A DNA stretch of 17,500 bases from Cristatella mucedo (taxonomy: Eukaryota > Bryozoa > Phylactolaemata > Cristatellidae). Positions 8,975 to 16,974 of this stretch are shown piece after piece; the first letter of the stretch is position 1; each line of letters starts with the position of its first letter. The translations under genes and the position numbers were made by a program. The stretch spans positions 382,501 through 400,000 of the forward strand of contig WPIO01000014.1 of assembly GCA_009760855.2 (NCBI GenBank). Direction: 5' to 3'. The notes beneath the pieces were generated by a model. It saw only the letters and a program-made list of their open reading frames with translations. It ran no database searches and was not told the DNA's origin.

Positions 8975-9114
8975 GCATCAAACTAGCATATGTATCTTGC
9001 TTATAATAAAGCGTGTCCAATTCAATACATTCCCCAGTGGATGGCTTCTGCTAAGCACTCTAGCTCGAAGTCACTTCCCAATGTTGTGCACCTCACGTCG
9101 CACGGAGAACACAC

Positions 9115-9281
9115 CTGAGTGATGAATACAGCATATCCACGAAGCCTAGCAACAAGACCACAGGCATCCTGAGGCATCACAGCTGCGACTGGCGGGTCAT
9201 CAGGAACGGCATTGGCGTAGGCGGTAAGATTGTCTATTCCAGCACCAAGAGCAAATAGCCAGCATCCAACGGGCTGGTAGC
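9115..9281 (-). CDS. Exon: first half of WSC-like module 2
   Basis: The exon encodes GYQPVGCWLFALG, then MPQDACGLVARLRGYAVFITQ. It carries the first two cysteines of the module (GCW and DACG) and the GYxxF core. The acceptor is CATCTTTTGCAG|GC (phase 1) and the donor is ACTCAG|GTGTGT (phase 0). This phase 1-to-0 pattern is identical to 10010-10173. It joins in frame to 7730-7841. Confidence 0.75.
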
Positions 9282-9530
9282 CTGCAAAAGATGGTGGAAA
9301 AGCCGTGCCAGCAATGGAATGCTGAAAATGAGGAATGTTGGTGCCCAACGTTTGCCGAACACATGCAATACGACAAGAGCCTTAATACAGCGCCTCATCA
9401 AAGATTGTAGAGGTGTACAGGGTAAGCACAGCGTTCTCGAGGCATTGACGACCTAAATGCCGGCCACAGCGTGGCAAAGTGCCCCTCCTACATGCTGCGC
9501 CGTGCTGCCGCAAATCTGTCTGACCTACCG

Positions 9531-9652
9531 CGATAGATATCGTACACGTTCAGACAAGAGCTTTGTGAAGACGTGTAGTTGCTAGCAATGCTGTCGGTAG
9601 GTGCAGCAGTGAATACAGAGTCGTTCCAGCTGACGAAGCAGTTCAAGTTGTC
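9531..9652 (-). CDS. Exon: second half of WSC-like module 1
   Basis: The exon encodes DNLNCFVSWNDS, then SNYTSSQSSCLNVYD. It supplies cysteines three (NCF) and four (SSC) and the VY end strand, with several N-x-S/T glycosylation sites. The acceptor is GTTATTGCCAG|GAC (phase 0), matching the phase-0 donor of 10010-10173. The best donor is CGCG|GTAGGT. As written, it leaves phase 2, whereas the next exon (9115-9281) needs phase 1. Either a small exon was missed, another donor is used, or there is an indel. Confidence 0.62.
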
Positions 9653-10009
9653 CTGGCAATAACAACAGATAGGTGTGAGTTAATGGGAGGTGGGGTCACA
9701 GCTCTAGCAAAGGCAGTGTGCAATCGGCACATTTTTCTTTTTCTGGGAGCCGGGCGACCAGAATTTTTGGGGCAAAAGTATGAACATAATAAGCAGCAAC
9801 GTAAGCATATCTGGGCCAACTGTGTTGGACCAGAATTATATGTGCAGAGTAGGCTGCCTTTAATGTATCTGCACCAAGAAATTAAGAGTATGTAATTGTG
9901 TAACCGCATGTGAGGTCAATGGAAAAGTACCCATAGAAACATAGTAAAACATGGATTATCACTTCACACTATAAATAGGAAACTAGTAGCTCGAGATATT
10001 GATGCTTAC
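9653..10009. other. Intron inside module 1
   Basis: Bounded by the donor GAT|GTAAGC at 10009 and the acceptor at 9653. No other feature is seen. Confidence 0.5.
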
Positions 10010-10173
10010 ATCGATGGCTATGAACCGTGCTTGACCATTTGCTGCAGCTGATGATGCACAATGCTCCACAACCAGTGTCTGGTTGAGGACGGTTGTATTG
10101 GTAGAGTTCACAAAGCTGGTCTTCTCTGCCGTCCAAAATGAAGAACCGCTCCAGCAGCCAAGGTAGCTAAGAC
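10010..10173 (-). CDS. Exon: first half of WSC-like module 1
   Basis: The exon encodes LSYLGCWSGSS, then NQTLVVEHCASSAAANGQ and ARFIAID. This gives GCW, ExCAxxA, G and F-x-x-x, matching modules 2 to 4. Several N-x-S/T sequons are present. The acceptor is AATTCCAG|GT (phase 1) and the donor is ATCGAT|GTAAGC (phase 0). The second half of the domain follows in 9531-9652. The YLGCW opening is particularly like WSC domains (YLGC(Y/F)), which supports that relation, but the cysteine count is lower. Confidence 0.75.
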
Positions 10174-10564
10174 CTGGAATTACGTGGATTGCTGCATCAT
10201 TGGCAGGCGATTAAGCACGCATCCTTGAAAATCCACAGCCCACAGCATAAAAGCGATTCTAAAGCATGGCCGGCAGGCAAAGAGGGCTCTTCACAAACTG
10301 TTCTCACCTTCAGATATGCTTTCCAATTTCGTCTAAGCAACTGTAACAATGGATTGTGCACATACTGCTGGCCTTCAGTTAACCAACAGTACGAAACTCA
10401 ATGTACAAGACTCTGCTATGATTAAGTTTCAATATTTTCTTCTAGTGGTCACTTCGATCCCCGATCAATGCTTTCACGTACTAGCTATGCACATGGTTAT
10501 AGGGGGATTTACTCAGATCAAAACATAATTGTGAAAGGGGAAAACTCTTGTTTGTCTTCAGCAT
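10174..10564. other. Intron-like sequence
   Basis: No supported feature. Only weak, unmatched open frames are present. Confidence 0.4.
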
Positions 10565-10700
10565 GTTAATAGAACTCATTTGTATAGCGCCCAAAGAGAA
10601 CTTAATATATGTTCAGGCCCTTCACATATGCACCGGGGCTCGAGCCCGAAGCATCGGCCAGACCTTGGTCGGGACGAGAACCTTAACCACTGGTGCTGCT
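10565..10700 (-). mobile_element. tRNA-headed SINE with the LINE's 3' tail
   Basis: On the minus strand, 10696 to 10630 reads as a tRNA-like fold: GCACC...GGTGC closing stem, an A-box-like AGTGGTTAAGG (plus 10681-10691) and a B-box-like GGGCTCGAGCCC (10636-10647). About 25 bases later comes AAGTTCTCT..GGGCGCTATACAAATG. This matches the 3' half of the LINE hairpin and tail at 12789-12828 and 16740-16860. A tRNA-derived promoter joined to a LINE tail is the known design of SINEs mobilised by a partner LINE. The copy is short and imperfect. Confidence 0.65.
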
Positions 10701-10769
10701 TCTTCTTTTGATCTGTGGCTGGTTCTATGCTGCTGCCAGCTAAGGTCTTCTTGCCTGCACAATAAAAAG

Positions 10770-10843
10770 GTCACAGTTGGTGCAAAACTTGGCAGCTTGC
10801 CTCGACTCTCGTGGACGTCACAACTGCTATGTTACACCACTTC
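10770..10843 (+). mobile_element. Diverged L2-like LINE copy (piece 1 of 2)
   Basis: GTTGGTGCAAAACTTGGCAGC onward matches the LINE segment at about 2692-2760 with many substitutions. It stops at CCACTTC, and the family continues at 11021 after a SINE insertion. Confidence 0.7.
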
Positions 10844-11020
10844 GCCGTGATAGCACACTAGGTAAGGCTGTTGCTTTTCACGATCTCGGTCCCGAGGTCG
10901 AGGGTTCAAATGTTGCTGTAGGCGATCCTGTATTGCCACTGCAAGTGGTGGTGATAGCTGTAAAGGCTCCTTTGTCATATACAAAAGAGGCTGTTAAATC
11001 AGCTAGTATTTTTTTATTTC
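10844..11020 (+). mobile_element. tRNA-derived SINE inserted in a LINE
   Basis: A perfect A-box match (TAGCACACTAG, 10851-10861, fits TRGYNNANNNG) lies exactly seven bases after the insertion point, as in a tRNA. A good B-box core GGTTCAAAT (10903-10911) follows. The internal pol III promoter would drive transcription rightward. The rest of the element contains a 12-base imperfect hairpin (about 10954-10992) and ends in a T-rich run. Its borders come from the interrupted LINE on both sides. Confidence 0.75.
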
Positions 11021-11525
11021 TTGCCGAACTGTGCTGGCTGTCCATCAAGCAAATCATCAAGCAGACCATCGACTTCAAGGTTCTGTCACTTAATTTTGTG
11101 TCCCCTATTCTCTCACCCAGCCCGCCTATCCAAACTGCTTCTCAATCAGGCTAGGCATCGTACCACGTGCTTTTCTGACTAAAGAGGTTTAGCTATGCCT
11201 GCAACCAACCTCAAATTATGTTTAGACCATCACTTCAGGTGCTATGCTACCAAAGCCTGTAACTCACTCCCAAATCCACTGACTCAACAGCAAAAAAGAA
11301 GGTACAGCCACTTGCTGTTCTTCACAGCATTCCTTCATCATTGTGAATTTTTGTTTATGTGGTTATGTATCCCTAAGTTATGTATTCCTATCTGTTTACT
11401 TATGTAACCCTTATGCATTCTGATACTGCATTTTATCACAAAACAATTGACATGCATTATTTTCAGAATATATGAAGTGCCAAGAAAGAGATTTAGTTCT
11501 CTTAAGGTGCAATTCAATTATGATC
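11021..11525 (+). mobile_element. Diverged L2-like LINE copy (piece 2 of 2)
   Basis: The segment resumes at TTGCCGAACTGTGCTGG, equivalent to LADLHWL in intact copies. It carries recognisable APxYL and KACNSLP equivalents. It ends with a degraded hairpin (about 11475-11508, GAAGTGCC...GGTGCAA) and an AT-rich tail. It is among the most diverged copies here. Confidence 0.7.
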
Positions 11526-11684
11526 ATTAATTAATTAATCACAATTAATCAATTGTTATCATTAACTGGCTCGTGGCTTTTTTAATCAGGAGCATATATC
11601 TCACCTTCACAATATAAGAGTGCAGTCTAAGGAAGTTGGTTAGAAAGGTTAAGAGAAAATCAGCCTTTTGTGCCAGACATCAAT
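11526..11684. other. AT-rich spacer
   Basis: TTAATTAATTAATC-type sequence lies between two LINE fragments. No gene is seen. Confidence 0.4.
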
Positions 11685-12150
11685 TAATAATAATGCATTT
11701 TTATAGCACCCTCAGAGAACTGAATCTCTTTCTAGGCACTCTACAGATGCTGCAAAGAAAGTATGAACAAATTATAAGTGGTAATATGTGCAATGTCATC
11801 AAGCATAACATTGTTAGATGTGATGTTGTAAAGAAAGCATGGACACATTATAAGTGGTAATATGTGCAATGCCATCAACCATAACATTGTTAGATGTGAC
11901 ATGCACAGGGTCAACATGTAGATGTGATTAGTAACAACAGGCATAGTATCAGCACGAAAAAGCACACGAATCATGAATCACAAGGACCCACTAAATGCTG
12001 TAGCAAACAGGTGTGTTTCGAGCTGCTTTTTAAATGTCGTCATGTCAAAGGATGTCGTGATGCTAGTTCAGTGTTAGTTTCAGGCTGTAGGAGCATACGA
12101 ACTAAAGACATGGTCTCCAAAGGCTTTGATTTGAGGTTCGTACGATCAAT
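11685..12150 (-). mobile_element. L2-like LINE copy, second subfamily, 3' half
   Basis: On the minus strand this holds the C-terminal coding remnant (about 12000-12150), 3' UTR, hairpin (about 11704-11745) and ATT tail. The tail variant (CATCTGTAGAGTGCC..., GGGTGCTATAAAAATG) is shared with 16740-16860 and differs from the AAAGCGCC type. It contains a 76-base tandem duplication. Confidence 0.82.
11754..11905. repeat. 76-bp tandem duplication in a LINE 3' UTR
   Basis: Two units, 11754-11829 and 11830-11905, share ATTATAAGTGGTAATATGTG and CATAACATTGTTAGATGTGA at a constant 76-base offset with few differences. Confidence 0.9.
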
Positions 12151-12756
12151 TCATTTCGGATGGCCAGCTACATATATCCTTGTTTCTGCCTACCACTACA
12201 ATAACGCATGCAGTGCTTTGGAAAAGTAACATATATCTGGTTCGCCCCATTTACTGTACCAATTCTGCACATTTACTCATGTATTTACCCAATCCAATAA
12301 TTTGAGGCATCAACAAGCACTGAGCTATCGGAATGCACAGGCATGGTGGTGTAAGCATAGTCATTAACGTCATCAAACGATATCCTGGTGTGACACAGAG
12401 ACAGGGGTATATTCTATAAATAATTGCGTGTCTACCAGTTGTAAGGAATTTTTTGTTTGGACATTTTGCACTGACATACGGGCTGTTTAGATTAATAGGA
12501 AGCATCCGACCCCCTGCTGCTTTTCTACTGGCAGCACAAGCTTATACCGTAAATAAAACTCGTCATCTGCATAATGGCCTGCTAAGGCATGATCATGTGC
12601 TGTCACCTTGTGATATAAATAAGACACTTTTGTCATCTTGTCTTCATGTGCTTACTCCCAATCGTGGTTAGGGGTCACAGTTTTGGACTAGTGCCATCAA
12701 ACGGCTCAATCTCAAAGGCTAGCAAGGGCTTTTATATCACTATCGATTAAATGACT
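12151..12756. other. Unassigned sequence between two LINE copies
   Basis: No exon or repeat is identified over about 600 bases. Confidence 0.4.
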
Positions 12757-12788
12757 ATAATAATAATAATAATAATATTGCACTTGAT

Positions 12789-12828
12789 AAAGCGCCCTCA
12801 GAGAACTTAATCTCTTTCTAGGCGCTTT
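12789..12828 (-). other. LINE 3'-terminal hairpin
   Basis: Perfect 8-base arms AAAGCGCC/GGCGCTTT with a conserved inner AGAGA/TCTCT stem, directly before the tail. Confidence 0.85.
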
Positions 12829-13018
12829 ACATTTGCTGCAAAGTGATACGCAATAGAATAGTAAGTAAAATCATGCTTGAAAAACAAACAAAATGAATAA
12901 CATGGTTAGGGGTGACATGCACTGGGTCAGCATGCAAATGTGGTTAGTGGCAGCATGAACAGTGTCAGCACGCATAAGCACATCGAGGACGAATCACAAG
13001 GACCCACTAAATGCTGTC

Positions 13019-13413
13019 CTAAATAGGAATGTTTTTTAAGTTTCTTTTAAATGTGGTCAGGTCAGGGGATGTTCTGATGCAGGTCGGGAGGGAGTTCCAG
13101 GCTGTGGGAGCATACGAGCTAAATGCACGGTCTCCAAAGGATTTAAGGTTTGTACGAGGTATTTCTAGACTGTTGGATTCCGAAAAGCGAGTGGTACGAT
13201 GCTTTGCCTGATGGGGTAGTATCTCTGAAAGATAGGCTGGAGCCATAGAATGAAGAGACCTAAAAGTGAGCGACAAAACCTTGAAGTCAATCCGTTGCTT
13301 GACTGGTAACCAGTGCAGGTCGGCGAGAAGTGGAGTAATGTGGCAACTGCGACGCTCACGGCAGACAAGCCTAGCTGCAGAGTTTTTGCACCAGCTGCAA
13401 TCGCCTGATCGCA
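13019..13413 (-). pseudogene. LINE ORF2 C-terminal region, frameshifted from the RT
   Basis: This frame encodes [35 protein letters not shown]-type SMAPAYLSEILPHQ, PRTNLKSFGDRAFSSYAP and WNSLPT. These belong to the conserved segment after the RT in L2/CR1-type elements. It is continuous with 13371-14000 except for a one-base insertion near 13385-13388. The reading frame ends at KNIPI, earlier than the usual family ending, because of a local indel. Confidence 0.85.
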
Positions 13414-14000
13414 CATGCTGGTAGGCCAGTAAGCAGTGAGTTGCAGAAGTCGAGACGAGATGTCACGAATGCATGGACCAACTTGGACGTGGTATCCTTA
13501 TCTAAACAAGCCCTAATTTTAGCAATGTTATGAAGCTGAAAATAGGCTGATTTGACTGTGGAGCTGATGTGGTCGTCTAACGAGAGGTCGCTTTGGAATA
13601 TGACACCTAGATTTCGAGCTGATGCAACTGGAGATATGCTGGCAGAGCCAATTTTGAAAGTCAGCCTTTCCAATTTCTGAATAACACTAGGTTTGCCCAT
13701 AACTAGTAAGTTAGTTTTATCATCGTTTAGTTTTAGAAAATTTGCTGCCATCCATGATCGGATGTCATCAATGCATGCAGCAAGTGAGTTGAGAGAATTT
13801 GAGGTGCTCGAAGGCTGGGAGGGATCAAAGCAAAGGTACAACTGAGTGTCATCCGCATAGAAGTGAAAGCCTAGATTGTGCTTGGCAATCACATCAGCGA
13901 GAGGGAGAGTATAGACGGTGAAAAGGACCGGACCTAGCACAGAGCCCTGAGGTACTCCATATTTTAGAGGTACTTCAGATGATCTTTGTCCATGTGCCAT
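13371..14000 (-). pseudogene. LINE reverse transcriptase fragment
   Basis: The frame encodes the central and C-terminal [15 protein letters not shown] at residues 15-27 is RT motif 4 of non-LTR elements. [11 protein letters not shown] at 45-55 has the catalytic YADD at 48-51 (about 13848-13859). [12 protein letters not shown] at about 92-103 and RNLGVIF follow as the next RT blocks. Then come [14 protein letters not shown] and RLQLVQ. The enzyme would copy element RNA by target-primed reverse transcription. It has no upstream fingers or endonuclease, so it cannot be functional. Confidence 0.92.
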
Positions 14001-14020
14001 GCCTAAAAAGTTTTAATGAA

Positions 14021-14384
14021 CTTCTATCGTGCAATCTGAAGTCCGTGATCTTAAAAGAAATTGAGCCATGCGGTAGTACAGCTGAGCTAAGTGGCTAAAA
14101 AAACAGGGCAGCTTCAGCCACCTGAGAATCCTACGACTCAGCAAATCGAACGGTGGGCTCTAAAACGCTATTAAAGTCTGCAAGCTGGCTGGAAAAGAAG
14201 TGTGTTTTCTTTAATTGATTAATTTTATGTACAAATCGCTTAACAAACTGCCTGACAGTGGCTGTGTACCTCGAACTACCATCTTGGGTTGAGGTAATGG
14301 GCTTACAGGCTTCAGCCTGTGCTTGGACCTAGCCAGAAAGCATGTCAGGTGGCAAGATTTCAATCGTAGCCTTTTACGACCCAC
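14021..14384. other. Intron-like sequence with a small perfect hairpin
   Basis: ACAGGCT (14305-14311) and AGCCTGT (14314-14320) form a hairpin with a 2-base centre. No coding signal is seen. Confidence 0.4.
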
Positions 14385-15257
14385 GAGCCAGCCAAGATCT
14401 AGATTCTGACTTCCTTGGTAAGTTTATGGGTACACCTACGGCAGACGATGTAGGTACAGTAAGGACCGCATGCACGGCAAGCCAGCACTTACTTGATGAA
14501 GTAGAGGATGCTGCAGGATCACCGAATGTAGTCAACTGTGATGAAGAAGTGCTGGCAGGTCCAGCCAGAGCAGCCACAGATGTAGCAGTACTTTGCATCG
14601 TCAGGCCTTTTGTAGACGAACGTGGGGCTAGGATCTCTTGAAAGGTCATCTGACCAATGGCAGCAGACGAAACAAGATTCTGGTTGCTACTGGGTTGAGT
14701 GGACAAGATGCTGGATGTGAAGTAGGCAGAGATGGAAGAAGAGGACGACAACGACGTTGATGTGGATAAGGAGGCAGAAGAGGATGAGGGCAATGAGGAG
14801 AGAGGTGAAGAAGAGGAGGACGGCGAGGAGAAGGCGGAGGAGGAATAGATTGCGGTTGTGCTTGGTTGCAGAGTGCTGGAGGCCAGTAATGTAACATTTG
14901 TCAAGGTCACCGGTGAAATGCTAGAGGCACTATCTGCGGTAGGTGATGCCCCAGTGGTCAATGGAAAACTCGCGTTGCCGGTAGCTGCACTCTGAGTTGG
15001 TTCTTGAGTGACACCGCTGCCGTTTAGGAAGGGCACCGAGCCTGTGGTCTGCCGCACTGTAACAGCTAAAGACTGTCCTATTGAAGTCATTGTAGATGGG
15101 AATGTTGGCTGTTGTGGTTCTGATGTCTGCTCATACTGTGGAAGCTGTGTAGTGGTAACTGATGCTGTCTGCTGTGGAGATGTCGATGGAGGTGGCTGCC
15201 CTGGATGTAAAGATAAGGCTTCGGGTGTCTCGGGAGCTGGTGGAAGAAGCTGTCCAT
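14385..15257 (-). CDS. Exon: mucin-like Ser/Thr/Pro-rich segment
   Basis: A long open exon of about 291 residues is dominated by Ser, Thr and Pro, with polyserine runs near its middle (for example SSPSSSSSPLSS). It has several N-x-S/T sequons and a single Cys. Such segments are heavily O-glycosylated stalks of secreted or surface proteins. The likely acceptor is AACTTTTAG|AT and the likely donor is GGCTC|GTGGGT. Both are phase 1, so the 873-base exon is symmetric and compatible with the phase-1 acceptor of the WSC-like exon at 10173. The splice sites are weak matches, so the ends are tentative. It could be the N-terminal stalk of the modular gene or belong to a separate one. The antisense open frames are shadows. 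Confidence 0.6.
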
Positions 15258-15691
15258 CTAAAAGTTCATCCACAAATCTACTTACATGTCAAATCAAAAC
15301 GTGCAGCATTAAGAAGTTGCTGTGCGTTGGCACTAAATAAAGAGTCCAATCGAAACTATAGGTGAACAATTGGCGATAGAAATGTACAGCCAATCTGCCG
15401 GTCTGATTTCTTAACAGCGCTGAACACAGGAAAAGGACATCACTGCTCTAGAAAAGATTTGGCGCATACCACATGTGAGTTGGACTCAAGACCTCCAAAA
15501 CCAGAAGAGAGTCGTGCCAGCTTATGCATCTCAACAGACAAATCATAATGTTGTAAGCCTTTATAGCTTATTATTCATAATTTTATTACTGTTATTTGAA
15601 CTGTTGTTGAGTCTGTTGTGTTGTGCCAGCTCTACTATGGTGGAAGCTGCCTCAGTATAACAACGAACCTATTCACGGACTTTAATATTTT
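15258..15691. other. Unassigned sequence upstream of the mucin-like exon
   Basis: I could not find a signal-peptide exon on the minus strand here. Confidence 0.35.
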
Positions 15692-16062
15692 GCTAGGGTC
15701 GACCATCGTGGCCACTAGCTCCGGTTGACTTACTCCGTCTCCAGTAAACAACTGTGTTGATGATTCGGTTTTCTGGCATTTGCCCCTGTATACACACATT
15801 CATAGATATAAGAACGTTGCTGAGGATGGGATGTGGCCAAACGTAGCATTGAATATCGCTGCATATCGCACGAGAGCTCCTCCAGTGTATGGGGAGTAGG
15901 CCTACCCAGACTACATTCAAATACATGGTTGAAACTTGAGCAACCATTCCCAAAATAGATAGAACCCGTATCGCTGGGCATCTGGAATCGAACCATTGTG
16001 ATTGTGCCAAGTGAATCGAGCACCGGTCACTCTGCCTGCAAGCGCTTGAGAGCCAAGCGCCT
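15692..16062 (-). mobile_element. Probable tRNA-derived SINE
   Basis: A perfect B box GGTTCGATTCC lies on the minus strand at 15984-15994. An A-box-like TGGCTCTCAAG lies at 16045-16055, about 50 bases 5'. The body runs about 280 bases further on the minus strand. Its far end (15692-15734) resembles a segment at 16463-16505, which may be a fragment of a second copy. Open frames through it are not supported as genes. The downstream limit is inferred only from that repeat. Confidence 0.5.
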
Positions 16063-16214
16063 TTCCGGTAAGTCTATTCCGTTCTAGCACCACGTGGCTG
16101 GGCCACGAGACTTCTCTGACATTCCAAGGAAGAGAAGGCCAAGACGACTGCGTGCCTCCCCACGAAAAAAAGAGCCGTGGCAAAATTTTCAGAGCTGCCA
16201 CCACGTTCGTCCGT

Positions 16215-16332
16215 ATGGGAAACTCGGGTCTGCAACCTGGCTTCCGAGTTGTGGGCGATGCTGAAATGGCTGCCCTATCTTCGTCTAGCCGGCCCAGCTT
16301 AGCTCACGATGCTGGTGACGAGCCACTCTTTG
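16215..16332 (+). CDS. Candidate first coding exon, MGNS start (possible N-myristoylation)
   Basis: The ATG at 16215 opens MGNSGLQPGFRVVGDAEM and runs to DEPLF. It then meets a good donor, TTTG|GTGAGC, in phase 1 after 39 codons. MGNS is the kind of N-terminus used by N-myristoyltransferase, and the following Ser-rich acidic segment looks like a disordered cytosolic tail. I do not recognise the protein. No downstream exon was identified, so this may be chance. Confidence 0.3.
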
Positions 16333-16462
16333 GTGAGCAGTGTTGACTGTCCAGCTAACTTCCTGCACTATTGGGCATGCTGCATTGTAAGAGCTTTTCA
16401 CTCCGGCAGAAGTCGCCGAAGGAGAACAGAGGACCTATTCAATGAGACTAGCATGCTGCCTG

Positions 16463-16505
16463 GCTAGGGTCAGTCATCTTGGCTGCTAGTTCTGCTTGGC
16501 TTATT
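16463..16505. repeat. Repeat of the 15692-15734 segment
   Basis: GCTAGGGTC...ATC.TGG..(C/G)CTAG... is shared with 15692-15734 in the same orientation at roughly 70 percent identity by eye. It probably marks the end of a second, mostly lost copy of the SINE-like element. Confidence 0.45.
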
Positions 16506-16739
16506 ATGCCTTGTAATAAGGATTCAGTCAATATTTAGAGCTCATAGACTAACAGACACACACATGTCGAGCGTGTGTGTGCCTGCGTGTTCTGTACTGT
16601 TCTCTTCCAATTCAGCAGAGTAGTATGCTATGACGTGCTGACGACTTGCTTCTCATATGTTTTCTATTGTCTCGAGAAGCCGGGGACTGCTACGTTTACG
16701 CTCTGATCTTTCAATAACTCTGCATCGATGCTCTAGCAT

Positions 16740-16860
16740 AGATATATTAATAATAACAGTAATACATTTGTATAGCACCCTCAGAGAACTGCATCTCTTT
16801 CTACGAACTTTACAGATGCTGTATAGAAAGCAATACCAAATGATAGGTGGTATATAGAGA
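16740..16860 (-). mobile_element. L2-like LINE 3' end, second subfamily
   Basis: The minus-strand hairpin region (about 16777-16813) and an ATT-type tail (about 16743-16764) are followed by the start of the 3' UTR. It shares CATCTGTA and GGGTGCTATACAAATG with 11685-12150 and with the SINE tail at 10571-10604. It is 5'-truncated to about 120 bases, and the 5' arm of the hairpin is damaged. Confidence 0.82.
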
Positions 16861-16896
16861 GGCTAATGAGCCTCCGTCGATCTTTGACCAGCCTGA

Positions 16897-16974
16897 ATGG
16901 GCGTGCCTGGTAGAAGTGCCATGCGATTTAACCTGCTAGGCATCCTATGGCTGATTGCTTTTCTTCCGGTCAAG
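16897..16974 (+). CDS. Candidate signal-peptide exon
   Basis: The frame from the ATG at 16897 (or the better-context GCCATG at 16921) encodes a basic start followed by RFNLLGILWLIAFLPVK. It ends at GTCAAG|GTAAAT, a usable donor in phase 0. The hydrophobic core of about 13 residues after an Arg is typical of a signal peptide. A possible acceptor, AACTTACAG at 17073, would add only eight residues before a stop. The partner exons are therefore unclear. It lies on the strand opposite to the modular gene. Confidence 0.35.

Larger units (their letters stand above)
12757..14020 (-). mobile_element. Longest L2-like LINE copy, 5'-truncated in the RT domain
   Basis: This is the best-preserved copy: part of the reverse transcriptase, the C-terminal region, 3' UTR, perfect hairpin (12789-12828) and an ATT tail (12758-12779 as AAT repeats on plus). 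The endonuclease and N-terminal RT are missing. Two lesions break the coding frame: one extra base in an A run near 13385-13388, and another near the C-terminus. L2/CR1-type affinity rests on the RT motifs, the LHWLPV and WNSLP C-terminal landmarks and the simple-repeat tail rather than poly-A. Confidence 0.92.

Noticed and set aside
9643-9909. Short open frames on both strands
   Set aside because: They lie in the intron of WSC-like module 1 and show no motif or matching splice sites.
14342-15365. Plus-strand open frames opposite the mucin-like exon
   Set aside because: Ser/Thr-rich coding on the minus strand creates long antisense frames; no domain is visible in them.
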